DNA from: Xenorhabdus vietnamensis
Lineage (GTDB): Bacteria; Pseudomonadota; Gammaproteobacteria; Enterobacterales; Enterobacteriaceae
Direction: 5' to 3'
Length of the DNA: 40,331 nt
Assembly (NCBI RefSeq): GCF_002127535.1
Contig: NZ_MUBJ01000027.1
Location: 1-40,331 of the forward strand
Translations under genes and position numbers: made by a program
The notes under the pieces: model-generated
The model's database searches: none
What the model was told of the DNA's origin: nothing
The model's input: the letters and a program-made list of their open reading frames with translations, nothing else
Part shown: positions 26,236 to 37,300 of the stretch, one piece after another
How positions within the stretch are numbered: the stretch's first letter is position 1
How the letters are laid out: every line of letters starts with the position of its first letter

Positions 26236-26415
26236 TTAAATCCGGTTCAGATTTTTTTCTGCTCAGATCCGTTTGCCATCCTGTAACGTGTCCATGGGGG
26301 GACGTCCACAGCACATTTTGCCCTGATGGCTTCGTTCATTATTGTAATGCCACAGCCAGTATGATCATTCGGAAGCTGCTGCTCATTGATTTTAAAAAAC
26401 GAATAAAGCCACTGC
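26236..26415 (-). pseudogene. 3' fragment of an IS481-family transposase
   Basis: The minus strand reads YWLWHYNNERSHQGKMCCGR, then PPMDTLQDGKRI, a TGA where the family has Trp, then AEKNLNRI and a TAA at 26236-26238. The block HYNNERTHQGKMCCGRTPM...DGKRIWAEKN is the usual C-terminal end of IS481-type integrase-fold transposases. A frame change just upstream (INEQQLPNDH in another frame) and the loss of the rest of the gene show it is dead. A plus-strand frame at 26193-26432 is its shadow. The element's presence separates the Tc operon from the next toxin-immunity pair. Confidence 0.75.
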
Positions 26416-26529
26416 ACATATCAATTGGTTAATGATTCAACTCTATTGAGAATCTATTTAGATACTATACCTTATAATTGATAATACCAAATTTATTAGC
26501 AATATTAATTATGAACTATAGGTGGTATC

Positions 26530-27030
26530 ATGAAAAAAATGTATATGATTCTAGCCATATTTTTTGCTACATATATAGCACTGCCTCATGCTAATGCACA
26601 GGTTGACAGGGAAGTTCGTCATACTTATGAATTGTTCAAGCCAGCGTTTTGGAAAACAAAAACTCCCAAATCCATTCCTCTCCCTAAAAAAATTAATCTG
26701 ACTAAAAGTGGGCTTAAACATGTTGAAGAGAGACATATAGGTTATACTCACCGAGATTGGAGACATAAAAGTAAATGGACAGTTAATAAAGCTGATATTA
26801 AAACAATAGCAAGAGACATATTCCGTCATCCAAATAGGATTATTCGTGATGGTCGTAATAATAATTTTATTTACGAAAAAGTGTTAAAAAAAATAGTCGG
26901 TATAGATTCAGAAGGTAATAAACTAAAGAAAGCAAGAGTTGTTATCAAAAAAAATGGTGATTTGGTTACAGCTTTTCCAGAGCTTGAATTTAAGAAAGTT
27001 GGCTCAAAAGATATAATCTTACGAGGATGA
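26530..27030 (+). CDS. Secreted BECR-type nuclease toxin candidate
   Basis: The 166-residue product has a Sec signal peptide (MKKMYMILAIFFATYIALPH, cut after ANA at 23). Its mature part carries LTKSGLKHVEERHIG (H64, H69), a W..KSKW block, a helix (IKTIARDIFRHP) and VVIKKNGDLVTAFP (T147-P150). This order (His-containing N-terminal helix, two small strands, then a 'G.L.TAFP' strand) is typical of Barnase-EndoU-ColicinE5/D-RelE (BECR) fold RNases used as polymorphic toxin tips. Usually such domains sit at the C-terminus of CdiA or Rhs giants; here one stands alone with its own export signal. RNase activity is inference. The basic composition agrees with a nucleic-acid enzyme. Ribosome site AGGTGG is 5 nt before the ATG. 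The downstream gene overlaps or nearly touches and is probably the immunity gene. The codon use is AT-rich. Confidence 0.6.
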   Translation: MKKMYMILAIFFATYIALPHANAQVDREVRHTYELFKPAFWKTKTPKSIPLPKKINLTKSGLKHVEERHIGYTHRDWRHKSKWTVNKADIKTIARDIFRHPNRIIRDGRNNNFIYEKVLKKIVGIDSEGNKLKKARVVIKKNGDLVTAFPELEFKKVGSKDIILRG

Positions 27031-27041
27031 GAATAAATAGT

Positions 27042-27344
27042 ATGGGTCTTGATATACATATTACGACAACTGACGATGAAGTTATTCATATTGTTATGAG
27101 TGAAGATTTGCATGGAAGTATTTTTTATACGCCTGAAACAAGATGGAGCAGTGCAAAAAATTTAAGAAAAATAAAAGATTATTACGAAGCTTATTGTGTA
27201 TTTAAGGATGAAGCCGCTATTTCTTTTCTTGAAGAATTATCTGAAATGGAAAATAGGATTATAGATGGAAAAAATGAATTACGTGAAATACTTGAGAAAG
27301 TGAAAGGTAAAAAAATCAGTTCTATTAGAATAACTGGTGATTAA
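27042..27344 (+). CDS. Putative immunity protein for the preceding nuclease
   Basis: The 100-residue, acidic protein (MGLDIHITTTDDEVIHIVMS ... FLEELSEMENRIIDGKNELR) has no signal peptide, as expected for a cytoplasmic immunity protein that protects the producer. An in-frame ATG at 27027 overlaps the toxin stop (ATGA) and would add five residues; I prefer 27042 because the MGLDI start is typical, though both are possible and either keeps the genes translationally linked. I do not recognise the family. The call rests on the gene order (small basic secreted toxin, then small acidic cytosolic protein), the tight spacing and the shared terminator. Confidence 0.5.
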   Translation: MGLDIHITTTDDEVIHIVMSEDLHGSIFYTPETRWSSAKNLRKIKDYYEAYCVFKDEAAISFLEELSEMENRIIDGKNELREILEKVKGKKISSIRITGD

Positions 27345-27359
27345 TAACTAACTAAAGAA

Positions 27360-27385
27360 CCGGAAGATTTTTTGTGATCTTCCGG
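27360..27385 (+). terminator. Terminator after the toxin-immunity pair
   Basis: CCGGAAGAT (27360-27368) pairs perfectly with ATCTTCCGG (27377-27385), loop TTTTTGTG, then CTATTGTTT. It lies 15 nt after the immunity stop. Confidence 0.7.
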
Positions 27386-27430
27386 CTATTGTTTATGGAG
27401 AGAACCTATCTATCGGCTAAGAGTGACAAA

Positions 27431-27450
27431 GGTTCTGTCGCATTAAGGGT
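27431..27450. repeat. IS6-like terminal repeat scar
   Basis: GGTTCTGTCGCATTAAGG at the start of this stretch resembles the outer terminal repeat of IS6-family elements and the copy at 5418-5435 (14 of 18 positions). No transposase follows. The rest of 27450-27579 holds a small GGGAG/CTCCC hairpin (27456-27472) and nothing else recognisable. A plus-strand frame at 27374-27940 is mostly the shadow of fmt. Confidence 0.35.
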
Positions 27451-27579
27451 CATCAGGGAGCAACAGACTCCCGCTTTTAGGCACTATAAGGCCGGAAATC
27501 TGAGAAGATCCACACCTCATCTCTCAATTCCAGCACAGTGCCAAAAGCTAAGTGGTTGGGATGCGTTCATTATATTCTC

Positions 27580-28503
27580 CTATTTTACCCATGCAGCATG
27601 TCCATTTAAAAAGTCTTGTGCTGACATCAGTTTTTTGCCTTGTGGTTGCAATTGGGTAATTTTAACCGCATTTTTTCCGGTAGCGATCACGATCCCAGTT
27701 TTATCCGCCGATAAAATTGTACCTGGCTCACCTTGTTGGGCGACAACTTCACCTTGGTGGATTTTAACTATGTTTCCTTTCATTTGGGTAAAGCACAGAG
27801 GCCAAGGATTAAAAGCGCGAATGTTGCGTGTAATTTGCTCAGCATCTAGTTGCCAGTTAATGTTGGCCTCTTCTTTAGAAAGTTTCTTTGCATATGTAGC
27901 GAGCGTATCATCTTGTTTTGTTGCAACGGCTTTTCCCTGAGCTAATTGCGCTAAGGTATCTAACATGGCTTGTATCCCAAGCTCAGCTAATTTGGCAAAT
28001 AAACTGGCTGAGGTTTCATTACTAGCGATGGGACAAGTAGTAATATTGAGGATATCACCTGTGTCTAAACCTTCATCCATTTGCATTATGGTCACCCCAG
28101 ACTTGTCATCACCAGCACAAATTGTACGTTGGATTGGAGCTGCTCCACGCCATTTTGGGAGGATAGAGCCATGGATATTAATGCATCCTAAACGTGGCGT
28201 TGCTAATACAGCTTTTGGCAGCAATAAACCATAGGCCACTACGACCATGATATCGGCATTTAATTCAGCTAAAATGGTTTGTTCATGCTCTGATTTTAGC
28301 GAGACAGGTTGGTAAACATCAATATTATGGTTGAGCGCTAATTCTTTTACTTCACTCGCTTTAAGTTTTTTGCCTCGTCCAGCGGGGCGGTCAGCTCGGG
28401 TATATACCGCAACAACCTCGTGCTCTGAATTGATGAGTGCTTCTAAGTGTTGCGCTGCAAAATATGGCGTGCCTGCAAATACGATACGTAAAGACTGTCT
28501 CAT
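27580..28503 (-). CDS. fmt: Methionyl-tRNA formyltransferase, orphan copy
   Basis: The 307-residue protein is collinear with E. coli Fmt, including the catalytic residues at the same numbers (N109, H111 in [11 protein letters not shown]147 in LDTGD), the folate-site block and [10 protein letters not shown]. The C-terminal tRNA-binding domain is present ([19 protein letters not shown]) but the last few residues of the usual tail are missing. Fmt transfers a formyl group from 10-formyl-tetrahydrofolate to Met-tRNAi. The normal chromosomal gene sits with def and rsmB; here it is downstream of leuB-leuA next to an NRPS gene. It may be a relocated or second copy. Possible jobs are formylation of an amino-acyl starter for the peptide product, or self-protection against an inhibitor of formylated-protein processing. 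Both are inference. It shows no frame damage. Confidence 0.9.
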   Translation of the reverse strand: MRQSLRIVFAGTPYFAAQHLEALINSEHEVVAVYTRADRPAGRGKKLKASEVKELALNHNIDVYQPVSLKSEHEQTILAELNADIMVVVAYGLLLPKAVLATPRLGCINIHGSILPKWRGAAPIQRTICAGDDKSGVTIMQMDEGLDTGDILNITTCPIASNETSASLFAKLAELGIQAMLDTLAQLAQGKAVATKQDDTLATYAKKLSKEEANINWQLDAEQITRNIRAFNPWPLCFTQMKGNIVKIHQGEVVAQQGEPGTILSADKTGIVIATGKNAVKITQLQPQGKKLMSAQDFLNGHAAWVK

Positions 28504-28658
28504 TTAAGCTTCCTAATTAGTTATAGTGCAAGCGATTTCTAAATTCGTATTAAATGGCGGCAATTTTATGTGCCGCCCAAGATTTGTTTTATTAAGGTTT
28601 GAGCCATAGGGGACTCTTGTGAATGAATGCGATAACGTTGAAATCAGGCATTTTTCTA

Positions 28659-29738
<1,080 letters not shown>

Positions 29739-29886
29739 TTAATCTTCCTAACCAACTTTAAGTTTGAGAATACTTTTTATTTAAACGGAACTAATTACCT
29801 GTTCATTGTTCAACGCGTTCATTAAAAAATAGAATAGAAAAAGCATACATAGATAAATTAGTTGAAATTTTCTGCTATGTTAATGA

Positions 29887-31590
29887 TTAGTGGGAAACAA
29901 TTTGTTCATTGTTCATCTCGCAATATTTATCATACTCTAGCCCTATTTTTAATGATAAATGCGATAATATTGCATTTTCAATAGCAAAGAGTTCGGCTTT
30001 TTTTAAAGTATTAGAAATAGCTGCGGTATAGTGTTGAGTACCTTCACATAAGATTTTTAGATAGCATATATATTTATTTTCATGGTTTTTCCCAATATGA
30101 TGAGAAAACATTGAGATTATCTCAAAGTCTTCATAGAATATTTCTTTAAACTTAGGCGTAATTTCATCGAGATGATTTAATTCATTGTCAGAATTCAAAG
30201 AGTCGTTCAGAGCTAATTGTAGTCTTTGATATCTGGTATCATATGAGGCGAAAAAGGCCTTAATTTCTTCACTCATTTTACTTTTTATGTATTGATCGTA
30301 AAATAAGGACCATATAAGCTCTTCTGAAATCTCAGCTTCTGTTTTCTCCGTATAATTCTGCACAATACGATAAAAATTAGCTTGAAGCCACTTAGGTAAA
30401 ATTAGGCCATATTTTTCTTCAAGAATAAATTTTATACCACTTTTACCAGATTGGCTATTAATACGAATGACCTCATCATAAGAGCGTCCTAAATCTTGTG
30501 GGTCAATGGATAAATAAGGGCATTCCCAAATATCACCAAATTTATAGTCATTCAAATATTTTTGAATTGAGTATTGGTGTCCACCTGAAAAAGCAGAATA
30601 TACTAATTCTCCTATATAAGGATGGCGAGGATGAGTTATATTTTCGGTGTGTTTTTCTACAAATTTTGTAGTATCCATTATATTCGATAAATCAAGATAT
30701 GGATCTATTCCTTGGCTGTACAAATTCATAGCCATAGTAATAATATCCATATTTCCCGCTCTTTCACCAATTCCTAATAGAGTGCCTTCAACACGATCGG
30801 CTCCGGCTAAACAGGCGAGTTCTGCTGCAGCAACAGCTGTCCCTCTATCGTTATGTGTGTGTACAGAAATAATTACATTTTCACGTTTATTGATATTATT
30901 AATAAATATTTCAACTTGATCAGCGAAAACATTAGGCGTTGCCATTTCTAACGTTGTGGGTAAATTAATCATAACTTTCTGATTTGCATTTTGTAACCAA
31001 ACTTCAGTTACAGCATTACAAATAGCTATCGAGACGTCAGTTTCCGTGGCACTAAAACTTTCCAATCCGTAAGCAAAAGTCCACTCCGTTTCCGGGTAAT
31101 TTTTACTTAAATCTACTATTTTTTTCGCCGCATCTTTAGCTAAATTTATTAGGGTAGGAACAGAGTAATTATATACTTTCTCTCTTTGGATTTTTGAAGT
31201 GGAATGATATATCTGAATTATGGCTTTTTTAGCTCCTTTTAACGCAGAAAATGTACGTTCAATAAGTTCTTCCTTGGCTTGCGTGATGACTTGAATCACG
31301 ACGTCATCAGGGATGTATTTTTTTTCAACGAGTGTTCTTGCGAAGTTATAATCGTCTTTTGATGCGGCTGGAAATCCTATTTCAATTTCCTTAAAACCAA
31401 TTTTTAAAAGTAAATTAAAATATTCTAATTTTTGTTCGACATTCAGTGGATTTTTAAGCGCTTGATTACCATCTCGCAAATCAACACTTCCAAATATAGG
31501 AGGTTCTTTAATTGTTTTATTTGGCCATTTTCTGTTTGGGTTAGAGGGGGGAGTAAATGTTTTATATTTTTTATGATTAAATAATGCCAT
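29887..31590 (-). CDS. leuA: 2-isopropylmalate synthase, type II
   Basis: The 567-residue protein is the longer, type II LeuA (KWPNKTIKEPPIFGSVDLRD, residues 21-40), not the ~520-residue enterobacterial type I. The DRE-TIM catalytic core is intact: R39-D40, H244 and H246 (SVHTHND), and GERAGN 275-280. It condenses acetyl-CoA with 2-oxoisovalerate, the committed step of leucine synthesis. The C-terminal region, where type II enzymes carry the leucine-sensing LeuA_dimer domain, is present in length (about 440-560) but diverged: the expected glycine-rich and GVGID-like blocks read as FSHHIGKNHENKYICYLK and HYTAAISNTLKKAE. Feedback control or substrate range may therefore be changed. The gene is very AT-rich against its neighbours, which suggests acquisition. 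The start at 31590 lacks a strong ribosome site. Confidence 0.9.
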   Translation of the reverse strand: MALFNHKKYKTFTPPSNPNRKWPNKTIKEPPIFGSVDLRDGNQALKNPLNVEQKLEYFNLLLKIGFKEIEIGFPAASKDDYNFARTLVEKKYIPDDVVIQVITQAKEELIERTFSALKGAKKAIIQIYHSTSKIQREKVYNYSVPTLINLAKDAAKKIVDLSKNYPETEWTFAYGLESFSATETDVSIAICNAVTEVWLQNANQKVMINLPTTLEMATPNVFADQVEIFINNINKRENVIISVHTHNDRGTAVAAAELACLAGADRVEGTLLGIGERAGNMDIITMAMNLYSQGIDPYLDLSNIMDTTKFVEKHTENITHPRHPYIGELVYSAFSGGHQYSIQKYLNDYKFGDIWECPYLSIDPQDLGRSYDEVIRINSQSGKSGIKFILEEKYGLILPKWLQANFYRIVQNYTEKTEAEISEELIWSLFYDQYIKSKMSEEIKAFFASYDTRYQRLQLALNDSLNSDNELNHLDEITPKFKEIFYEDFEIISMFSHHIGKNHENKYICYLKILCEGTQHYTAAISNTLKKAELFAIENAILSHLSLKIGLEYDKYCEMNNEQIVSH

Positions 31591-32036
31591 GATTAAGTTA
31601 AATCGAAGTGGTATTGTAAATGTTCGCCACTGTACTCATTCTAGAGAACAGAATCAAGTTTCATATGTCTTATTAGTGAAATCGACAGAACTTATTTATC
31701 AGTTTGTGATCAGCTCGGCTATTTATACGAGTGGCTGTCAGATTATCGAGCTTAATTCAAGGAGACCAGGTTTTTTCTATTAGCCCTGTATCTTTTACTA
31801 ATTTCATCTGCTAGCATTATTTATCTATAGTGGCTGCTATATTTGCTTTACTATAAATATAGTTTTTTTGGTTTATCATTTCATTTAAAAAATATACTCT
31901 GATGTCATCACTTCTAGAAGTATTTAACTATAAACACTTCGTCCAATTATTTCTAATGAAGTTAGCACAAGGTTGCGTAACTACTAAGATTTCGCTTCGT
32001 AGTTGAATCCAAATTATAAATATGGAGAGTAATAAA
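31591..32036. promoter_or_regulatory. Divergent leuA/leuC control region
   Basis: The 446 bases between the divergent leuA and leuC genes are AT-rich. They contain a perfect 12-bp palindrome ACTTCTAGAAGT (31910-31921) and a hairpin with a 6-bp stem (AACTAC 31979-31984 with GTAGTT 31999-32004) close to leuC. Both could be regulator or attenuation sites. A 64-codon frame at 31589-31783 has no leucine run, so it is not a classical leu leader peptide, and I doubt that it is expressed. The leuC ribosome site is GGAGAG at 32024-32029. Confidence 0.4.
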
Positions 32037-33440
32037 ATGGGGAAAACATTATATGACAAAATATGGAATTCGCACCTTATTGGATCAATCAATGATGAGA
32101 TGGATTTAATATATATCGACCGCCATTTACTACATGAGGTGACTTCTCCACAAGCATTTAACGGTTTACATGAAAATAACAGAAAAGTACGCAGGCCGGA
32201 TAAAACATTTGCTACGATGGATCACAATGTGTCAACCAAAGAACGCAAAATATCAGCAGCCAGTAAAGTTGCCCAAAATCAACTTTACACATTAATTAAA
32301 AATTGCAAAGACTCTGGGATCCTATTATATGATTTGGACTCGATCGAGCAAGGTATTGTCCATGTCGTAGGGCCGGAACAGGGGTTAACTTTACCAGGGC
32401 ATACCATAGTCTGCGGTGATAGCCACACTTCAACCCACGGTGCTTTTGGTGCATTGGCGCATGGCATTGGGACTTCTGAAGTAGAACATGTACTCGCGAC
32501 CCAAACACTACAGCAGAAAAAGGCCAAGTCACTAAAAATTCAAGTTAATGGGATTTTGAAACCAACAGTGACTTCAAAAGATTTAATCTTGGCGATTATC
32601 AGCAAGCTTGGTACGGCTGGAGGCACAGGGTATGTTGCTGAGTTTTGTGGTACAGCTATCAAAGCCTTGTCTATGGAAGCGCGCATGACCTTATGTAATA
32701 TGAGCGTAGAAATGGGCGCCAAAGCAGGTTTAATTGCGCCAGATCAGACCACTTACGATTATCTTGAAGGGCGTCCCTTTGCTCCGAAAGGCGATGATTG
32801 GAATAAAGCGGTATCTTATTGGCAGACGTTGAAAACGGATGAAGGGGCAATATTTGATCGTGAGATTGTACTCAATGCCGATGATATAAAACCTCAAATC
32901 ACTTGGGGGACCAGTCCTGAACAGGTCATCGGGGTAGATGAGGTTATTCCTGATCCGGATAAAGAACCTGATTTGATTAAAGCAGATGCAATTCGAAGAG
33001 CTTTAGCTTATATGGATCTTAAACCTAATCAAACCATTGTTGATGTAAAAGTGGATGCTGTATTTATTGGTTCGTGTACCAATAGCCGTATTGAAGATCT
33101 TAGAGCTGTAGCAAAAATCGTTGAAGGTAAACAAGTCACTGAAGGTGTTGAAGCTTTAATCGTACCAGGATCTGGCATTGTAAAAAAACAAGCTGAAGAA
33201 GAAGGGTTAGCTGATATTTTCAAAGCAGCTGGTTTTGAATGGCGTGAGCCCGGTTGTTCAATGTGTTTGGCCATGAATGACGATAAATTAGAAACAGGTA
33301 AACGATGTGCTTCCACCTCAAATCGTAATTTTGAGGGGCGACAAGGACGCGGTGTTCGGACCCATTTAGTGAGTCCAGTTATGGCAGCGGCTGCAGCTTT
33401 ATATGGTAAATTTGTTGATATTCAAGGTGAGAGTATATGA
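32037..33440 (+). CDS. leuC: 3-isopropylmalate dehydratase large subunit
   Basis: Starting at 32037 ([16 protein letters not shown] 7 nt upstream) gives 467 residues, matching E. coli LeuC from its second residue on; an ATG at 32022 would add an unneeded five. The three [4Fe-4S] cysteines fall at C347 ([14 protein letters not shown]), C407 and C410 ([10 protein letters not shown]), the same numbers as in E. coli. Other family blocks ([36 protein letters not shown]) are intact. With LeuD it isomerises 2- to 3-isopropylmalate in the cytoplasm. Its stop overlaps the leuD start by four bases (ATGA), so the two are coupled. Confidence 0.96.
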   Translation: MGKTLYDKIWNSHLIGSINDEMDLIYIDRHLLHEVTSPQAFNGLHENNRKVRRPDKTFATMDHNVSTKERKISAASKVAQNQLYTLIKNCKDSGILLYDLDSIEQGIVHVVGPEQGLTLPGHTIVCGDSHTSTHGAFGALAHGIGTSEVEHVLATQTLQQKKAKSLKIQVNGILKPTVTSKDLILAIISKLGTAGGTGYVAEFCGTAIKALSMEARMTLCNMSVEMGAKAGLIAPDQTTYDYLEGRPFAPKGDDWNKAVSYWQTLKTDEGAIFDREIVLNADDIKPQITWGTSPEQVIGVDEVIPDPDKEPDLIKADAIRRALAYMDLKPNQTIVDVKVDAVFIGSCTNSRIEDLRAVAKIVEGKQVTEGVEALIVPGSGIVKKQAEEEGLADIFKAAGFEWREPGCSMCLAMNDDKLETGKRCASTSNRNFEGRQGRGVRTHLVSPVMAAAAALYGKFVDIQGESI

Positions 33441-34036
33441 AAGTTTATCATCATGGCTTATTAGTGCCACTAGATAAGAATAATGTGGATACAGATCAAA
33501 TTATTCCAAAACAATTTTTAACATCAACCAGCCGCGATGGTTTTGGTAAAGCACTATTTTACGATTGGCGTTATTTAGATGATGATCGAGAAGATCCGGA
33601 TTTTGTTTTGAATGCAAGTTGTTATCAAGGAGCTTCGATATTACTGGTCCGAGATAATTTTGGTTGTGGCTCTAGTCGTGAACATGCACCCTGGGCGTTA
33701 AAGCAATATGGTTTTACTGTAATCTTAGCTGAAAGTTTTGCCGATATATTTTTTAATAACTGCATGAATAATAAAATATTAGCAATCACATTGCCAGAGC
33801 GGACGATAGATTCGCTATTTAAGCTTGCGGGCCAATACGTAGATATTAAAATCGAAGTTGATCTTGTGGGGCAGAAATTGTTAAGTGATAAATTTTCGCC
33901 CATCAATTTTGATATTAGACCTGATATAAAGCAAAAGCTATTAAGCGGATTAGATTCTATTAGTATCACAGAAACCTATGAGGTTAAGATTAAAGAATTT
34001 GAAGATAATTTAGTTAAAACAAAATCTTGGATGTAA
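33437..34036 (+). CDS. leuD: 3-isopropylmalate dehydratase small subunit
   Basis: The 199-residue protein is full length for LeuD (E. coli 201). It has [18 protein letters not shown] at the start and the substrate-loop/active-site block [17 protein letters not shown], followed by [17 protein letters not shown]. It is the swivelling partner of LeuC. It overlaps leuC by 4 nt and ends just before a terminator. Unlike the standard enterobacterial leuABCD order, leuCD are divergent from leuA and leuB. Confidence 0.96.
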   Translation: MKVYHHGLLVPLDKNNVDTDQIIPKQFLTSTSRDGFGKALFYDWRYLDDDREDPDFVLNASCYQGASILLVRDNFGCGSSREHAPWALKQYGFTVILAESFADIFFNNCMNNKILAITLPERTIDSLFKLAGQYVDIKIEVDLVGQKLLSDKFSPINFDIRPDIKQKLLSGLDSISITETYEVKIKEFEDNLVKTKSWM

Positions 34037-34076
34037 GTTTAGCTTCGTCCTTAATAACCCCCTAAGTTCAAATGTG

Positions 34077-34108
34077 CGGGCAAGGAATCAATATTCATTC
34101 TTTGCCCG
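34077..34108 (+). terminator. Terminator of leuCD
   Basis: CGGGCAAGGAAT (34077-34088) pairs with ATTCTTTGCCCG (34097-34108), 12 bp with one G-T wobble and an 8-nt loop, followed by ATAAATCT. It shares the block TGCGGGCAA with the hairpin at 34228-34250. Confidence 0.6.
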
Positions 34109-34227
34109 ATAAATCTATTAGTCTGTAGCTATATATTCTAGCCGTCTCCATGACTCTTTACCAAATTGAATGAAAATATTTGTCAGATATATTGCAAAGA
34201 CGGGGTGAGATGATGGCTTGTGTATGC

Positions 34228-34250
34228 GGGCAAGAATTTTATTCTTGCCC
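34228..34250 (-). terminator. Terminator hairpin between leuD and the NRPS gene
   Basis: GGGCAAGAAT (34228-34237) and ATTCTTGCCC (34241-34250) form a perfect 10-bp stem with a TTT loop. It lies about 100 nt past the NRPS stop and could serve that minus-strand transcript, or act as a second stop for leuCD. No gene is seen between the two hairpins. Confidence 0.55.
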
Positions 34251-34348
34251 TCTTCATGATTGAACGTATTAAAATTACATACAATCCATGTGGTGTATTA
34301 GCTCGAACTTTAACAGATAAAGTTTAAGCTAAGTTCTCTTATATTTGT

Positions 34349-37300
34349 TTAAATATCCAATAAAGTGTCTCCTATCAGATCGATTGCTTCTATAATATTA
34401 TGATGGTTTTTACCTTTAACGGTTATCGTTCTAAGATCTGATTTAATATTTCTGGAAATATTATTATCACTCATATTGAATAGTGTAATAATTCCTGAGT
34501 CTTCATTTTCAGGGAAATACTGGCTCTTATCAGAAGCTTTAAATAAAATAACATTGGATTTATTTAAGCACCCACTTAGTGGACTGTTATTAATGCTATC
34601 TTCAAATGGAAGAGCTTTAATAACATTATCTATATAACAATTATCAAATCCCATTTCTTTTAAGTTAGTACATATTGTTGCATCGTCCAATCTGTAAGTC
34701 TTATTATCTAGTGAGTTATCGTATGTATCAAGTAAGTAAACATTAATATCATTTATTCCTCTTGCTTCAAGCAGATAAGCTATTTCTAAGGCAATATATC
34801 CCCCCATTGACCAGCCAAGTAAGTTAACCGGCTGAGAAATTAAGTTGTTTGCCACCATAGCGTCTAAATACAAAGAAGCCAAACTAGATAGTGAACCTAT
34901 TTTGGTATCGTTAATTAAATTAAAATTATCAATTCCTATACAATTAAAAGCACCGTCAAGTCTAATAACTAATTCATTATAAACTTCACACCCGGCATTT
35001 GCTGGATGGATTAAAAAGAGGTTGCGTTTTATTTCTGAAGAAGGGGTAAGAAATCTAATAAAATCTTGATATTCATATTTTACTTGATTATCTATTAATT
35101 TTGATATTTGCTCAATAGTTCTTGAAATAAATAAATTTGAAAGAGAGATAGATACATCTGACAATAAATTCATACGATTAACTAATTGCAAAGCAAAAAT
35201 CGAGTTACCACCAATTTGGAAAAAGTCATCCGCTATTCCGACACATTCAAGACCCAGTACATCCTGCCAAATTAAACACAATTGTTTTTCTAACTCATTG
35301 CGTGGTGCTACGTAGTTGTCACTATCCGTCCACTCCGGTTCAGGTAGCGCACGTCGGTCCAGCTTTCCGTTTGTGGTTAACGGTACTGACTCGATTTGAG
35401 TAAAAGTTGAAGGCATCATGTAATCGGGCAAACGCGCCGATAATTGCTCAATCAATTGGTCAAGATCAACACGATTACCCTCTGCGGGAACCACATACGC
35501 CGCCAGATATTGATGGCTTTGATGTTCACGGGCAATCACTATCGCTTGTTTCACTTGAGGCAACTCACTCAAGGCATTTTCGATCTCACCTAACTCAATA
35601 CGAAAGCCCCGGATTTTAACCTGAAAATCGTTACGGCCAAGGTATTCCAGATTGCCATCAGACAACCAACGTACCAAGTCACCGGTTTTGTATAAACGGG
35701 TATAACCTTTGGCCTTATCGGCTTCAGTCGCAAATGGGTTGTCGATAAAGCGTTCGGCAGTCAAATCGGGACGATTAAGATAACCGCGTGCCAACCCGGC
35801 ACCGCCAATGTACAGTTCACCCGAAACGCCCATTGGGGCCAGTTGTAGATGATCAGTCAGCACATAGAGTTTGCAATTCTTGATAGCACAACCTATCTCA
35901 TTGAGATTTCTCTCAGATGTCAGCCGTCCTGCTGCATAAATAGTCGCTTCCGTTGGGCCATAATAGTTATACAACTGATAGTTTTGATTCCAATATAAAC
36001 AAGACGATTGTTCACATTTTTCACCAGCAAATACGATTGCTTTTAACGAGTTGTGTTTGCGTTTAGGTAACGCAGCCAAAACGACGGGGGGGATAAACAT
36101 GAAGTTAATTTCATGTTCATCAATATAATGACTCAACTGAACAGTATCTTTTCTACTGTGTTCATTTAACAGATGTAACTCGCCGCCAAAGAGTAAAGTG
36201 TTAAATATTTCAGAAACAAATACGTCAAACGTATAGTTACTAAAACATGACACCCTATTACATCCGGTCTGCAAATCGTAGGCTTGAATCATCGCGATGA
36301 CAGTATTGACGACAGACATGTGCTCAATCAGCACTCCCTTAGGTTTACCCGTCGTTCCTGAAGTATAAATCACATACGCTAAGTCGGTGGAACCGCTAAT
36401 TGAAGGAAGATTATCCGTTGGTATTCCTTTTGTGGCCTGAATATCATCTACCGTGATCAGCATTGGCTTTTGTGCCAACTCAGTTGTCACTGTTGACAGC
36501 GCTTCAACGTGCCGCTGTTGTGTCAACAACAAAGCTGCTTGGGTATCCTCAAGAATAAAACGAATACGTTCTTGCGGATATTCCGGAGAAATCGGCACAT
36601 AAGCCCCACCGGCTTTGAGTACCGCCAGAATGCTGATAATCATTTCTACACTGCGGTCAAGATACAACGCAATTAACGTGTCCGGTTGCAGCGGTTGGCC
36701 TTGACGTTGTTTGTAATCCTGACCGATAGCACTGGCTAACTGATTCGCGCGCTCGTTCAGTTCACGGTAAGTAAGGGCTTCATTTTCAAATACCAACGCA
36801 ATGTGATCCGGTGTTTTCTCTACTTGCGCTTCAAACAACTGATGCAGTGTCTGATCCTGAGGGTACGGTGCATCGGTCTGATTCCACGTGTGCAACAGCG
36901 TATGGCGCTCTTGTGCGGACAATACATCCAACTCCGTTAAGTGTTGATGTGTATCATTCACCCATGCTGTCAGAACACGTTGATACCGTTCAGCCATACG
37001 TTCAACACTGGCTTCGTCAAACAGACTGACGGCGAAGTTGAAGGTCCCTGTGATATAAGCCTGATCATCTGACAGAAATAAACTGAGATCATACTTTGCT
37101 GGGGTGTAAAGGTCATCGCCAAACGGCACCGGTGTCCATGGCAATGACCCCGCAGTCTCTGCATGATTACCAAAGCTTTGTACACTGAACATCACCTGAA
37201 AAATTGGGTGACGAGACATATCACGCTCAACATCCAGCAGATCCACCAATTGTTCAAATGGCATGTCCTGACGTGATTTCGCCTGCGTTACGACGTCATG

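Noticed and set aside
26193-26432. Plus-strand 79-codon frame as a small gene
   Set aside because: It is the antisense of the IS481-type transposase end, which reads HYNNERSHQGKMCCGR on the minus strand.
27374-27940. Plus-strand 188-codon open frame overlapping fmt
   Set aside because: Most of it is the reverse reading of the clearly real fmt gene; the first part crosses a terminator hairpin and IS6-like scar.
31589-31783. Possible leu leader peptide upstream of leuC
   Set aside because: The 64-codon frame has no run of leucine codons and no following terminator/antiterminator set, so it does not fit the classic leader design.
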